Below are positions 16,871 to 26,823 of a DNA stretch of 64,000 nt, in pieces. The translations under genes and the position numbers were made by a program. The notes under the pieces were generated by a model, which saw nothing but the letters and a program-made list of their open reading frames with translations, searched no databases and was not told the DNA's origin. The DNA lies in the NCBI GenBank assembly GCA_963742955.1, contig CAVUOA010000008.1, positions 1,984,001-2,048,000 of the forward strand, given 5' to 3'. The DNA is from CAVUOA01 sp963742955 (GTDB lineage: Bacteria > Bacteroidota > Ignavibacteria > Tepidaquicellales > OLB5). The stretch's first letter is position 1. Each line of letters starts with the position of its first letter.

Positions 16871-18880
16871 ATGAAAAAATTTATTTTACTTCTTTGCTTG
16901 TTTCTTCAGGTAAGTGTTCTTTTCGCCGGTGGGTGGCAGAAAATCTATGACTCCGGAAATTTTGGAATCGGAAAATTAAATGCATTCAGAACTGTTTACA
17001 CTACACAAAAGTCAATATTTATTCAAAATGGTTGTTCTATAACAGGGGGGGGGCCTCCTATTTGGTGTGCAGTTGTTACAGGCAGTGATGATTATCTAAA
17101 GCTTAATAAATCAAATAATATAGTATACATACCATATGGGCAGTTTCTGAAATCTCAATACTGCGTTTTTTCCATCGGCCATAGTGTTTGCTTGTGTGAA
17201 CCATTGGATTTTTTTGTTGTGTCCGGTAAGGATTCAATGATGGTTCTAAAATATTATAATTATTATTGCTATGCAGGAGGAAGCTTTGTAAAAGCATTTA
17301 TTACTTATAATGGAGGAATCAGTAATACAGAATTTTTATCAGGATATCAATTAAACGGTTGTTTTATTGACGGGCAAAATGATTCAGTTATAATAATGGG
17401 AGTTAATAATGCAATTAAAAAGAGCACAGACAGAGGCATTACCTGGTTCCAAATATCTTCCATTCCTGAGTTAAAATTTATTGAAACGGGAGGATTCATA
17501 GAACAAAATCCGAACATGCCATCATATATTTTTGCGGTTGGAAACAATATTATGTATTTAAGTACAAATTACGGCAATAGTTTCAATTCTCTAAATTTAC
17601 CGCCTTTCAGTTCAATTTCATTCGGACAGAATGGAAATGTTTACGGAATTGATTCTTTTTATTTGTACAAGTCTTCAGATTACGGTTTAAACTGGGTCAG
17701 TATATTGCACAATCTAAGACCAAATGCTTTTGAAGTATCACCCGATAACAATAGTGTAATATATTTGGGAAATAATGATGGATTATACAGATCAACAAAC
17801 GGCGGAAATAATTGGGTTTTGTACAACAATTCTTTTTTGCCGTCATATAAGGTAATAGGAATCTCAAAAGATCCAAATACCCTGGACTCAATATATGTTG
17901 CTACAACTGATGCGCTCTATAAAGTATGGGCAGGGGGAATTATAGATACCAATATCATACCAGATGTACCGTTATTATTCAGTCCGGCTGATGGGACTAT
18001 GGGGTTACCACCTGAAGTTACCATTGTATGGAAAAGGCCTGCACGTGCGACTTCTTTTAATGTGATGGTTTCAATGGATTCGGCATTTTCATCAACAATT
18101 TTTAATTCAAATTTGACAGATACTTCAGTAAATCTGGTTAATTTGTACCCGCTGAGAAAATATTACTGGAAAGTGAGAGCAGTTAATCATGGAGGAGCCA
18201 GCTCGTTTTCATCAGTCTGGAATTTTAAAATTCAGGGAGGACCAATGTATGTCGGACAGATTTCTCCGCCAAATAATTCAGTGAATGTTTCAGTACCAAC
18301 CGCATTGATATGCAACAAAGCAGAAATTGAAACTTTATTACGATTTAAGGGATTGGATGAAAATTCCTCTGATTCTCTTCCTATAACATATGTTTTCGAT
18401 ATAGTCCGTGATACTGTCACTTTAAACGGTGAAATGGTCAGATATTTAAATGACACAGTTGACATTGAAGCTAATCTTACCGGTTTACCTAAATATTTCT
18501 GGCGGGTAAGAGCATATAATAATTTTGGTTCTTCTACATTTGGACACTGGTGGAATTTTACAACAATGCTTATTGGAATAAAAATTCTTTCTACCCAATC
18601 TCCAAAAGAGTTTGCGCTGTATATCAACTACCCCAACCCGTTTAATCCGGTTACGAAAATAAAATTCGATATTCCCCCTTCGAAGGGGGCTAGGGGGATG
18701 ACTAGCCTCATTGTGTACGATGCTCTCGGCAGAGAAATAACCGTACTCGTTAACGAGCGGCTTTATCCCGGTACTTACGAAACCGAATGGGATGCATCAA
18801 ACTTTCCCAGCGGAATATATTTTTATAAGCTTAGCGCAGGAGATTTTTCAGATACAAAGAAAATGGTTTTGATAAAATAG
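16871..18880 (+). CDS. Secreted multidomain protein (sortilin-like repeats, FN3-like domain, T9SS sorting domain)
   Basis: A protein of 669 residues. After a signal peptide (1-20) there is a non-repetitive region of about 160 residues. BNR/sortilin-like segments follow (KSTDRGITWF, RSTNGGNNWV). Residues about 365-455 look like a fibronectin type III domain (PLLFSPADGT ... YYWKVRAVN). A second, partly degenerate copy (YFWRVRAYN) lies before the sorting domain at about 580. The sorting domain carries an in-frame CCCCCTTCGAAGGGGG element. Probably a surface or secreted structural or adhesive protein; no enzyme motif is seen. Confidence 0.82.
   Translation: MKKFILLLCLFLQVSVLFAGGWQKIYDSGNFGIGKLNAFRTVYTTQKSIFIQNGCSITGGGPPIWCAVVTGSDDYLKLNKSNNIVYIPYGQFLKSQYCVFSIGHSVCLCEPLDFFVVSGKDSMMVLKYYNYYCYAGGSFVKAFITYNGGISNTEFLSGYQLNGCFIDGQNDSVIIMGVNNAIKKSTDRGITWFQISSIPELKFIETGGFIEQNPNMPSYIFAVGNNIMYLSTNYGNSFNSLNLPPFSSISFGQNGNVYGIDSFYLYKSSDYGLNWVSILHNLRPNAFEVSPDNNSVIYLGNNDGLYRSTNGGNNWVLYNNSFLPSYKVIGISKDPNTLDSIYVATTDALYKVWAGGIIDTNIIPDVPLLFSPADGTMGLPPEVTIVWKRPARATSFNVMVSMDSAFSSTIFNSNLTDTSVNLVNLYPLRKYYWKVRAVNHGGASSFSSVWNFKIQGGPMYVGQISPPNNSVNVSVPTALICNKAEIETLLRFKGLDENSSDSLPITYVFDIVRDTVTLNGEMVRYLNDTVDIEANLTGLPKYFWRVRAYNNFGSSTFGHWWNFTTMLIGIKILSTQSPKEFALYINYPNPFNPVTKIKFDIPPSKGARGMTSLIVYDALGREITVLVNERLYPGTYETEWDASNFPSGIYFYKLSAGDFSDTKKMVLIK
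18671..18702. repeat. In-frame palindromic element (CCCCCTTCGAAGGGGG type)
   Basis: A perfect CCCCCTTCGAAGGGGG palindrome followed by CTAGGGGGATGAC, read as PPSKGARGMTS in the sorting-domain loop of the 16871 gene. Confidence 0.8.
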
Positions 18881-18888
18881 AATGAATT

Positions 18889-20166
18889 ATGAAAGCTAAA
18901 TTACTTTTTATTATAATTTTTACTTTTAGTACTGAATTTTTATTTTCCCAATCAGGATGGATTTCACATACTATTGGAGGACCAAACATAACTCTTAAAT
19001 CAGTATTTTTTTTGAATGATGACACTGGGTGGATTGTTGGCTATATGTATATATTGGATTCTTCAATAGTGATCAAGACAACTAATGGAGGACTAAATTG
19101 GTATTCTGTTCAGGTCCCTTTTGACAGCGTTCATTTAGAATCAATTTATTTTATTGACGAGAACGAAGGCTGGATGTGCGGAGACAGGGGATCAATAATC
19201 AAGACAACAAATTCAGGTGTTAATTGGAGTATAATTTCATTAAATAACAGTTCTTTTTATTCAATCAATTTTCCGGACAGATTCCGTGGATTCGCAGTAG
19301 ATGGTAATTTTAATGTTGTAGAAAGAACAACAAATGGAGGTAATAATTGGGATTCCATCATTGTACCTAATGTTTCAAGATTATGGGATGTTAAGTTTAT
19401 AAATACAATGACAGGATGGGTTATAGGAACTGTTTATCAACCTCCTTATGGAACCGGGTTTGGAATTATTAGAAAATCTACAAATTCAGGAATTAATTGG
19501 ATTGCTCAATCTGTTTCGTCTAAAGGTCTAACTTCTGTGTTCGCACTTGACTCAAATTATTTATGGGCAACCGGTGCTGATGGATATTTAGTTAGAACCA
19601 CTAATAGTGGGAATAATTGGATTTCTGATAAAATTTATTCTAGCAATTTATATTCGGTTTATTTTGTGAATAGGTATCTTGGATGGAGTGCAGGATGGGA
19701 CGGGAAAATATTTAAAACTACAAATTCGGGCTTAAATTGGATTGTTCAATCAACTGGCATCACTACGGTTCTGTTTTCTATTTTTTTTTCAGATTCGTTA
19801 CACGGATGGTGTGTTGGCGGAAGCTATATTTTAAGAACTACAAACGGCGGAGAACCAATAGGTATAAAACCAATTAGCAGCGAAGTCCCCGCATCTTTTT
19901 CTCTTTCACAAAACTATCCCAACCCGTTTAATCCGGTTACGAAAATAAAATTCGATATTCCCCCTTCGAAGGGGGCTAGGGGGATGACAAGCCTCATTGT
20001 GTACGATGCACTTGGCAGAGAGATTGCCATACTTGTTAACGAGCAGCTTTATCCCGGCACGTACGAAGTTGAGTGGGATGCATCCAACTATCCAAGCGGC
20101 GTGTATTTTTATAAGCTGACGGCGGGGGATTATACTGAAACAAAGAAAATGGTTTTGATAAAATAA
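18889..20166 (+). CDS. Secreted YCF48/BNR-repeat protein with T9SS sorting domain
   Basis: A protein of 425 residues starting 8 bp after the previous stop. It has a signal peptide (FIIIFTFSTEFLFSQSGW) and about seven repeats with KTTNxGxNW and a GW turn in place of GF/GY. A sorting domain from about 335 carries the palindromic element in frame. Its 3' end is nearly identical in DNA to those of the 16871 and 20210 genes (KIKFDIPPSKGARGMTSLIVYDALGRE), forming a second, distinct subgroup from the 0-7 kb family. Confidence 0.88.
   Translation: MKAKLLFIIIFTFSTEFLFSQSGWISHTIGGPNITLKSVFFLNDDTGWIVGYMYILDSSIVIKTTNGGLNWYSVQVPFDSVHLESIYFIDENEGWMCGDRGSIIKTTNSGVNWSIISLNNSSFYSINFPDRFRGFAVDGNFNVVERTTNGGNNWDSIIVPNVSRLWDVKFINTMTGWVIGTVYQPPYGTGFGIIRKSTNSGINWIAQSVSSKGLTSVFALDSNYLWATGADGYLVRTTNSGNNWISDKIYSSNLYSVYFVNRYLGWSAGWDGKIFKTTNSGLNWIVQSTGITTVLFSIFFSDSLHGWCVGGSYILRTTNGGEPIGIKPISSEVPASFSLSQNYPNPFNPVTKIKFDIPPSKGARGMTSLIVYDALGREIAILVNEQLYPGTYEVEWDASNYPSGVYFYKLTAGDYTETKKMVLIK
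19956..19987. repeat. In-frame palindromic element (CCCCCTTCGAAGGGGG type)
   Basis: Same sequence and same sorting-domain position as the element at 18671. Confidence 0.8.
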
Positions 20167-20209
20167 CATCAAAATTTTAAGTGGGTCAACAATTAAAATT
20201 TAAGATTAT

Positions 20210-21483
20210 ATGAAGAATATATTAATATTACTCTTTTTGTTATTCATTTCCGGTACAACTTTCACACAATGGATTGAGCTAAACTCCGGAGTCACTAATA
20301 TTTTGAGGTCAGTATCTGCGATAGATGACAATAATGTTTGGGTAAGCGGTGACCAAAGTAAAGTACTCAGAACTTCAGACGGCGGCTTAAATTGGATTAG
20401 TCTCCCGGCTTCGGGAATTCCGGCTGCGTTTTCTCTGACTAATATATTTGCAATTAATTCAACCTCTGCACTAACAACCGGATATTATGTTAGTAATTGG
20501 TTCAAGGTTTTTAAAACAGTAGACGGAGGATATAACTGGACTGAAGTTTTTAATGAACCCTCTGGCTTCATTGATGCAATTTGGTTTATAAATCAATCTA
20601 CAGGTATCATGATGGGGGACCCTCCATCACAAAGTAATTATTTTAGAGTAAAAATTACAAATAACGGTGGTTTTAATTGGTCTGATGGAGGTTCAATATA
20701 TACATCAGTCAGCGAGACCGGGTTTCCTAATAGTCTTTATGTAGTTGGAAATAATGTGTGGTTCGGGGCATCTTATTCTGTTAAATATTCATCTAATTTC
20801 GGAGGGACATGGATATCGCAGTCAATACCCAATTTGGAAACATATGCCCTGTATTTTCAAAATGCATTAACCGGAATGGCAGGTGGATTATCTTCCAATT
20901 CTCTGGGACTGAGACTGACTACTAATACAGGTTTAAATTGGTACAACATTACATATCCGGGTTCTGGCTATGTAAATGGAATTGCAGGAAACGGCTCAAC
21001 ATGGATATGCACTAAATATGGAAGAAATATTTATAAAACTACCAATGATGGCGTAAACTGGGCTGTAGATTATACATCACTGAGAGGAATACAAAATCAC
21101 ATGTCGAAATCGAGAAACGGCAGCAGAATTTGGGTTGTAAAAGATTCGGGTGGTATTGCAATGAGTGAAGGATTAAGTGGTAATAAACCTATTTCAAATG
21201 AAATTCCTCAATCTTTTTCTCTTTCCCAAAACTACCCCAACCCGTTTAATCCGGTTACAAAGATTAAGTTTGATATTCCCCCTTCAAGGGGGCTAGGGGG
21301 ATGACAAGCCTCATTGTGTACGATGCTCTCGGCAGAGAAATAACCATACTTATTAACGAGCAGCTTAATCCCGGCACGTACGAAATTGATTGGGATGCCT
21401 CCAACTATCCAAGCGGAGTGTATTTTTATAAGCTGACGGCGGGGGATTATTCTGAAACAAAGAAAATGGTTTTGATAAAATAA
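20210..21483 (+). pseudogene. Secreted YCF48-like T9SS protein, frameshifted in the palindromic element
   Basis: The first frame (20210-21304) encodes a signal peptide, YCF48-like repeats and the start of the sorting domain. The rest of that domain (TSLIVYDALGRE ... KKMVLIK) continues in another frame to 21483. The break is inside the palindromic element: paralogues read CTTCGAAG and this copy reads CTTCAAG, one G short. Without the loss, the protein would be like its neighbours at about 424 residues. A hairpin is a common place for both replication slippage and sequencing error. Confidence 0.8.
21274..21304. repeat. Palindromic element with one-base deletion
   Basis: The copy reads CCCCCTTCAAGGGGG instead of CCCCCTTCGAAGGGGG and causes the frameshift in the 20210 gene. 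Confidence 0.75.
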
Positions 21484-21514
21484 ATCAGTTTCAAAATAAG
21501 AAACAGAATATAAA

Positions 21515-21541
21515 ATCCCCCGGTATTGCCGGGGGTTTTTG
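21515..21541. terminator. Intrinsic terminator between convergent genes
   Basis: A CCCCCGG/CCGGGGG stem with TATTG loop, a T-run on the right and an A-run on the left. It serves the T9SS operon and possibly the convergent DUF2723 gene. Confidence 0.8.
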
Positions 21542-21548
21542 TAATTAT

Positions 21549-24434
21549 TTATTTTCCTGATTTTAAGCTGTCCTTTAATTTTACCACACGCATTATCTCG
21601 TTTTGTATTTCAGGTGACTTGCCCGTCACCAACGTCATTTTGTTCAGGATATCAATCTCCTTATCAAATTCACCTGAATATTCATACAATGCTTTTAAAA
21701 TTAAATACGGATTATAATAGCTGCTTACATTTGCAGGATTTTCGGCTATGCTGGCTAATGCTTCTTTTTCAACTTCTGTTTTAACTTCATTAAAATGAGC
21801 AGTATTGCCCATCGCATAGTATAAAGTTGCTAAATTAAACTTCAGCCGGTAATCCATCGGTACATGTGAATGCGGAAATAACTCTTCCAGTTTATTAAGC
21901 ACCTTTTCCGCCATTTGCGGCTTGCCGGCGTCTGTTGCATAATAACTGGCAAGAAATATATACGAATTTCTGTACTGGTCGGCTGTTCTTAGCTGGTTCT
22001 CATCCAAAAATACTCCAGGGTTGCTGAAAGAACGTATTATAAATCCGGGCTGATAATTTTTACTCGGTTGAACACCTGTATTCAGCATGTTAGCGCTGCA
22101 GATTGCTGTATCTACATTTGCATTTTCTTTACTTTTAATTGGTGTAAGTCTCTGAGCCAGTCCATCAAGCCGTAGGTAGTCTCCTAATCCTATTTTACTG
22201 TCATCGCCGCAGCTTACTGCAAAATAGATAGGTCTTTGCCACTTATTTGTCATTATGATATCCCGGGTAACTATGTCCTGTACTCTTACACCCCCTACAT
22301 TTCCGTAGTTCAGAGTAGGCCTCATTGTAAAAGTAATTTTTCCCCTGTTAATTTGGCTGCTGTCTTTGATGCCGAATTCATCAAATACATTTTTCGGAAC
22401 GGATACATCAATATTTTTCGTTTGCCATTCCATCGGCTGCAGCTTGTCTATCTGGTCGTCTGAGAAACTCATCGGCACTTTCATAGAACCGTATGGCGTT
22501 TCATTTTTAAGTTCCTTTATATACCAGTTTGTGTTAAGCAGGCTGGTATTTACTATTCTTATGTCTCTTCTATAACCTTCTGCATCCTGAAGATACCAGA
22601 GCGGGAAAGTATCGTTATCACCGCAAGTGAAAAGAATTGAATTCGGGGCGCAGCTTTGAAGCAGGTTGTATGAGTAATCCCAGGGTATCCAGTTTTTTGA
22701 CCTGTCTTCCTGCGGGTAATTTGTTCTGAGCATGTTCATTGGTATTATCAGAAATGCGGCTGCAATTACGGTATATCCTAAAGCCTTAGAGGTCCCGGGC
22801 TTATTGACGTATCGTTTTATATCTTCAATTATTCCCCGGAGACCAATTGCTATCCATAACGCAAAAACGAACCAGCTTCCTGAATAGAAATACTCCCTGT
22901 CCCTTGGCTGCATTTGCTGCTGGTTCTGGTAAAAGCAAATCAGGTACCCCATAAAAATAAAAGCAGTAAGAAATATAGACGCCATTTTCCAGTCACGCCT
23001 GAAGTGATATAGCAATCCCAGCATACCAATTATAAACGGGATGCCGAATAACTGTGAAAAGTTTACACCTGCATCCTGCTGCCATGATTGTCTTCCGATG
23101 AAATTCCAAAACAGGTACCTGTTATACATATGATTCATCTGCCATTTCAGAAAATAATCAAGGTCACTGGAATAATCCTGCCAAACAGGTTTGTGCTGAG
23201 GTTCTGCTGAAAACCGGCGCCTGAAAGTCGGGAACTCTCCGTATTGTTCGCGGTTCAGATATGAAACCAGCGTTGTAACGTCATTAGGATTATTTTCATT
23301 CATTGCAGGATGCTGGTTTGCGCGGATAATGATATAACAGTAAACGGAAAATCCTATTATTGCAACTATAGCCCCCATGCTTATAAGATGAACCGTGAAC
23401 CGTTTATTTTCGTGCGCCCAATACGCTATATAAAATAGTATGGCAAGAAAAACAAAAAGTATTACAACATTCTCAAATAAGCTGTTACCTCCAATTGCTA
23501 CTATAATTGCCGGAAGATATTTTACCATACCGGGATATATTGCAAAATTAATGGCCATACCCGCTATAAATGCCCAGTAAAATGAGCTTCGGTTTAAAGT
23601 TTTCTTGTAATAAATCCCCATTATGATGACACTGATTACAAGCATGATTACCTTAAATTTGAAATCGAAATCACGGTACTCTTCAGGCTGGGGAGGTGTA
23701 GTACCTGTCTGCTGCGACCACATAAAAAATGCCGCGGCTAACAGTACTCCAATATTGATAAGAAATATTTTTGCAGTCTGAATGGTTATATTATCATCTG
23801 TAAATATGCGCCTGAAAACATAAAGCATGCCCAGTGTTACACCTGCCAGAACACTCATAAGATGAACGCCCGGCGATAAGCCGAGTATAAACGCAACCAG
23901 GAGCAGGTAGCGGTCACTTCCTTTCTGGTCTGCTTTCTCGTACCATATCATCATCAGCCATATCATTAAAGTATAAAGGAATGTGCTGAACCCGAACACG
24001 TTAGATTCGGTTGCGTTAAACCAGAATGAGTTTGCAAATCCAAAGCTTAAAGCTCCGATTGCTGAAGTAATGTATGTTATAATTTTTTCGTTTCCGCCTG
24101 CTTCGGCATCATCCTTTTTCCGCCAGTTGTTAATGATTTTAACCGCAACCAGGTAGCAAAATAAAACCGAAAACGAGCTCACAATAACCGTAAGCATGTT
24201 TACCCTGAAACCTATATTTGCCGCAAACGGAATAAGTGATAATATATGATTAACCATTAAAAAGAATGGAGCTCCGGGGGGATGTGTTATTCCGAGGGCA
24301 ATTGAAGCTGCCGAAAGCTCGCCGCAATCCCAGAATGAAACCGAAGGCTGAACCGTAAGAAAAAGAACTATGAATTCGAACAAAAAAACTGCAGTCCCTA
24401 AAATCCAGTGGACACGTTTAATATTTATTTTCAT
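21549..24434 (-). CDS. DUF2723 polytopic membrane protein (glycosyltransferase family 117-like)
   Basis: A protein of 961 residues. The N-terminal half has about 12 hydrophobic segments starting near residue 12. It contains FWDCGELSAASIALGITHPPGAPFF near residue 33, a family hallmark with the acidic residue expected at the active site of protein O-mannosyltransferase-like GT-C enzymes. The soluble C-terminal half contains TCGDNDTFPLWYLQDAEGY near 610 and ends in TPR-like helices. DUF2723 proteins are common in Bacteroidota and are thought to glycosylate exported proteins. The substrate is unknown; the abundant T9SS proteins nearby are possible targets (inference only). Confidence 0.85.
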   Translation of the reverse strand: MKINIKRVHWILGTAVFLFEFIVLFLTVQPSVSFWDCGELSAASIALGITHPPGAPFFLMVNHILSLIPFAANIGFRVNMLTVIVSSFSVLFCYLVAVKIINNWRKKDDAEAGGNEKIITYITSAIGALSFGFANSFWFNATESNVFGFSTFLYTLMIWLMMIWYEKADQKGSDRYLLLVAFILGLSPGVHLMSVLAGVTLGMLYVFRRIFTDDNITIQTAKIFLINIGVLLAAAFFMWSQQTGTTPPQPEEYRDFDFKFKVIMLVISVIIMGIYYKKTLNRSSFYWAFIAGMAINFAIYPGMVKYLPAIIVAIGGNSLFENVVILFVFLAILFYIAYWAHENKRFTVHLISMGAIVAIIGFSVYCYIIIRANQHPAMNENNPNDVTTLVSYLNREQYGEFPTFRRRFSAEPQHKPVWQDYSSDLDYFLKWQMNHMYNRYLFWNFIGRQSWQQDAGVNFSQLFGIPFIIGMLGLLYHFRRDWKMASIFLTAFIFMGYLICFYQNQQQMQPRDREYFYSGSWFVFALWIAIGLRGIIEDIKRYVNKPGTSKALGYTVIAAAFLIIPMNMLRTNYPQEDRSKNWIPWDYSYNLLQSCAPNSILFTCGDNDTFPLWYLQDAEGYRRDIRIVNTSLLNTNWYIKELKNETPYGSMKVPMSFSDDQIDKLQPMEWQTKNIDVSVPKNVFDEFGIKDSSQINRGKITFTMRPTLNYGNVGGVRVQDIVTRDIIMTNKWQRPIYFAVSCGDDSKIGLGDYLRLDGLAQRLTPIKSKENANVDTAICSANMLNTGVQPSKNYQPGFIIRSFSNPGVFLDENQLRTADQYRNSYIFLASYYATDAGKPQMAEKVLNKLEELFPHSHVPMDYRLKFNLATLYYAMGNTAHFNEVKTEVEKEALASIAENPANVSSYYNPYLILKALYEYSGEFDKEIDILNKMTLVTGKSPEIQNEIMRVVKLKDSLKSGK

Positions 24435-24611
24435 TTTTGTATTTGATGATATCCTTATTTCGATGCGAAATATAAATCAAGATTTTGTGAATTGAAATGG
24501 TTTATTATACCATAATATTTTGTTTAGCCTCTTAATTTCTCCTATGATATTTTGAGAATGTTTTTGTAATTTGCATAAATGATTTAGATTTTATAAATAA
24601 ATTTAATCAAC

Positions 24612-24974
24612 ATGTCAGATATAATTCTATACCTTGTACTTGGTCTTGTTGCCGGTGTTCTAAGCGGACTCATCGGAATTGGCGGGGGAATAATAATCGT
24701 TCCCGCGCTTGTATTTCTCTTTGGCTTAACCCAGCAGCAGGCGCAGGGCACCACGCTCGCGCTTCTTGTGCCGCCAATCGGTCTGCTTGCTGCATGGACA
24801 TATTATCAGCAGGGATTAGTTGATTTAAGAATCGCAGCATTTGTCTGCGCCGGCTTTGTACTCGGCGGACTTCTTGGAGCCAAGTTTGCTGTAGGTATAT
24901 CAAACGATGTTCTGCAGAAAATTTTCGGTGTTGTGCTGATGCTGATTTCCATAAAAATGATATTTTTTAAATGA
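24612..24974 (+). CDS. Half-size TauE/SafE (DUF81) family membrane protein
   Basis: A 120-residue protein with about four membrane segments. The start (LGLVAGVLSGLIGIGGGIIIVPAL) has the family's glycine-rich motif. TauE/SafE proteins export or import sulfite and other sulfonates. Normal members have about 250 residues formed from two such halves, so this protein would have to act as a dimer. A TAA stop ends it cleanly, and I see no second half downstream before the ligase gene. Confidence 0.85.
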   Translation: MSDIILYLVLGLVAGVLSGLIGIGGGIIIVPALVFLFGLTQQQAQGTTLALLVPPIGLLAAWTYYQQGLVDLRIAAFVCAGFVLGGLLGAKFAVGISNDVLQKIFGVVLMLISIKMIFFK

Positions 24975-25088
24975 GTTAACCGCTTATCGAAAAATATTTT
25001 CATTTCTTAAAACCGTTTCTTATATTTGAAGCGAAACCGAATTGTGAGTTCCGGAGAACTCACTTTTTATTAATGAACTTCTAAATAA

Positions 25089-26822
25089 ATGGAGCTTTCC
25101 GAAGAAATAAAACAAAAAATACAGGAAGCGCACTTTGTCAGGGGTGTAAATCCCACTGACTACCTCGTCAAATTCCGCAATATGTTTGAGCTTCTCCAGT
25201 ACCGTCAGCATCTGCAGCCGGATGATGAGTATATTGTGTTTTATCCCGATACAGGCGAGAAAATCCGGCTCACATACAAAGAATTTATAAATAAAGTTTT
25301 TAAAACGGCGAACCTTCTCAAGAAAAGCGGTATTAATGCTGAAGACCGCATAGCAACCGTTTCGCATAACCACATCAATACAATTATTCAGTATTTTGCA
25401 GCGTGGGCGCTCGGCGCAACAGTTGTGCCGGTTAACGTGAGCGAAGAGCCGGACCGCATCAAATATATTCTCGAAAGCTCCGGTGTTAAGCTCGCGTTTG
25501 TAAACGCGCCGTATCTTGAAAAGATTTTGGAAATACAAAACAGCCTCCCTGAATTAAAAAAGATTTTTGTTTATGAAGGTTCTCCATCAAACGAAATTAT
25601 TCTGCCATACGAAGAATCTCTCCAAAACCAATCAACTGAATTTGAACCCGATGATTCCGTTAACCCCGAAACAGAAGCGCTTATTGTTTACACTTCCGGT
25701 ACCACGGGCTTGCCGAAAGGTGTTGTGCTGACTCAATACAACCTGCTTGCCGATGCCGATGGAATTTCAAAATGGCACAAGCTTCAAAAGGGCGAAACCA
25801 TGATGTGTGTTCTGCCGGTTCACCACGTTAACGGAACTGTTGTCACACACATAACGCCGATGTATTACGGCGGAAGGGTTATATTAAACCAGAAGTTCCA
25901 CACGCATACATTTTTCGAGAGGCTTGCCAAAGAGAAAGTTCAGGTTGTAAGCGTTGTGCCAACTCTGCTGCAGTTCCTCTGCCATGACTATGAAAACGGC
26001 CCCGACAAAGATTTTTTCCATGTGTATGAAGAGCAGCTTAACGCATATTTCCGGCATATAATCTGCGGCGCGGGTCCCTTAACGTGTGAGCTTGCCTCAA
26101 AGTTCGAAAACATGTTCGGGCTGGAAATTATGCACGGGTACGGACTTTCGGAAACCACATGCTACTCATGTTTTCTGCCCGTTGATTTAACCGATGAGGA
26201 ACACGCCATGTGGCTTAATGAATTCGGCTTCCCCTCAATCGGGGTTGAAATAGAACCGAACGAAATGGACATCCACAGCACATCGGGTGAATCCGTTTCC
26301 GAAGGCGAGCGCGGAGAGATTGTTATCCGCGGGCACAATGTGATGAAATATTATGACCAAAACCCCGATGCCAACTCCAAAACATTTGAGTTTGGCTGGT
26401 TCAGAAGCGGTGATGAAGGATTCTATAAAAAAGATTCACACGGCAGAAAATATTTTTTCATCACGGGCAGAATCAAAGAGCTAATCATCCGCGGCGGTGT
26501 AAATATTGCCCCGCTCGAAATTGATGAAGTCCTGATGAGCCTTCCCGAAGTGCAGGCGGGCATCGCCGTCGGATTCGAGAATGACTGGTACGGTGAGGAA
26601 GTCGGCGCGCTGGTGTTAGTTAAAACTGAAGTCAGAAGTCAGAAGTCAGAAGATGAAATCAAAACTTCAATCATTAACCAATGCAGAGAAAAGCTGCCTG
26701 CGTATAAATCGCCCAAAGTTGTTGTGCTATCCGATACAATTCCTGTTACATCCACGGGCAAGTACCAGAGAAACAAGGTAAAGCATTTGTTCGAAGAGTT
26801 TAAAAAAATTCAATTTAAGTAA
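25089..26822 (+). CDS. AMP-dependent acyl-CoA synthetase/ligase
   Basis: A class I adenylate-forming enzyme of 577 residues. It should activate a carboxylic acid as acyl-AMP and transfer it to CoA or another carrier. Motifs in order: YTSGTTGLPKGV near residue 200 (P-loop), YGLSETT near 350, RSGDEGFYKK near 435, GRIKELIIRGGVNIAP near 455 (hinge) and the C-terminal catalytic lysine in TGKYQRNKV. A short tandem DNA repeat (GTCAGAA units) at about 26632-26654 adds residues in the C-terminal subdomain. The substrate cannot be read from sequence. The 2-oxoacid dehydrogenase E1 downstream would fit acyl-CoA metabolism. Confidence 0.87.
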   Translation: MELSEEIKQKIQEAHFVRGVNPTDYLVKFRNMFELLQYRQHLQPDDEYIVFYPDTGEKIRLTYKEFINKVFKTANLLKKSGINAEDRIATVSHNHINTIIQYFAAWALGATVVPVNVSEEPDRIKYILESSGVKLAFVNAPYLEKILEIQNSLPELKKIFVYEGSPSNEIILPYEESLQNQSTEFEPDDSVNPETEALIVYTSGTTGLPKGVVLTQYNLLADADGISKWHKLQKGETMMCVLPVHHVNGTVVTHITPMYYGGRVILNQKFHTHTFFERLAKEKVQVVSVVPTLLQFLCHDYENGPDKDFFHVYEEQLNAYFRHIICGAGPLTCELASKFENMFGLEIMHGYGLSETTCYSCFLPVDLTDEEHAMWLNEFGFPSIGVEIEPNEMDIHSTSGESVSEGERGEIVIRGHNVMKYYDQNPDANSKTFEFGWFRSGDEGFYKKDSHGRKYFFITGRIKELIIRGGVNIAPLEIDEVLMSLPEVQAGIAVGFENDWYGEEVGALVLVKTEVRSQKSEDEIKTSIINQCREKLPAYKSPKVVVLSDTIPVTSTGKYQRNKVKHLFEEFKKIQFK

Positions 26823-26823
26823 T

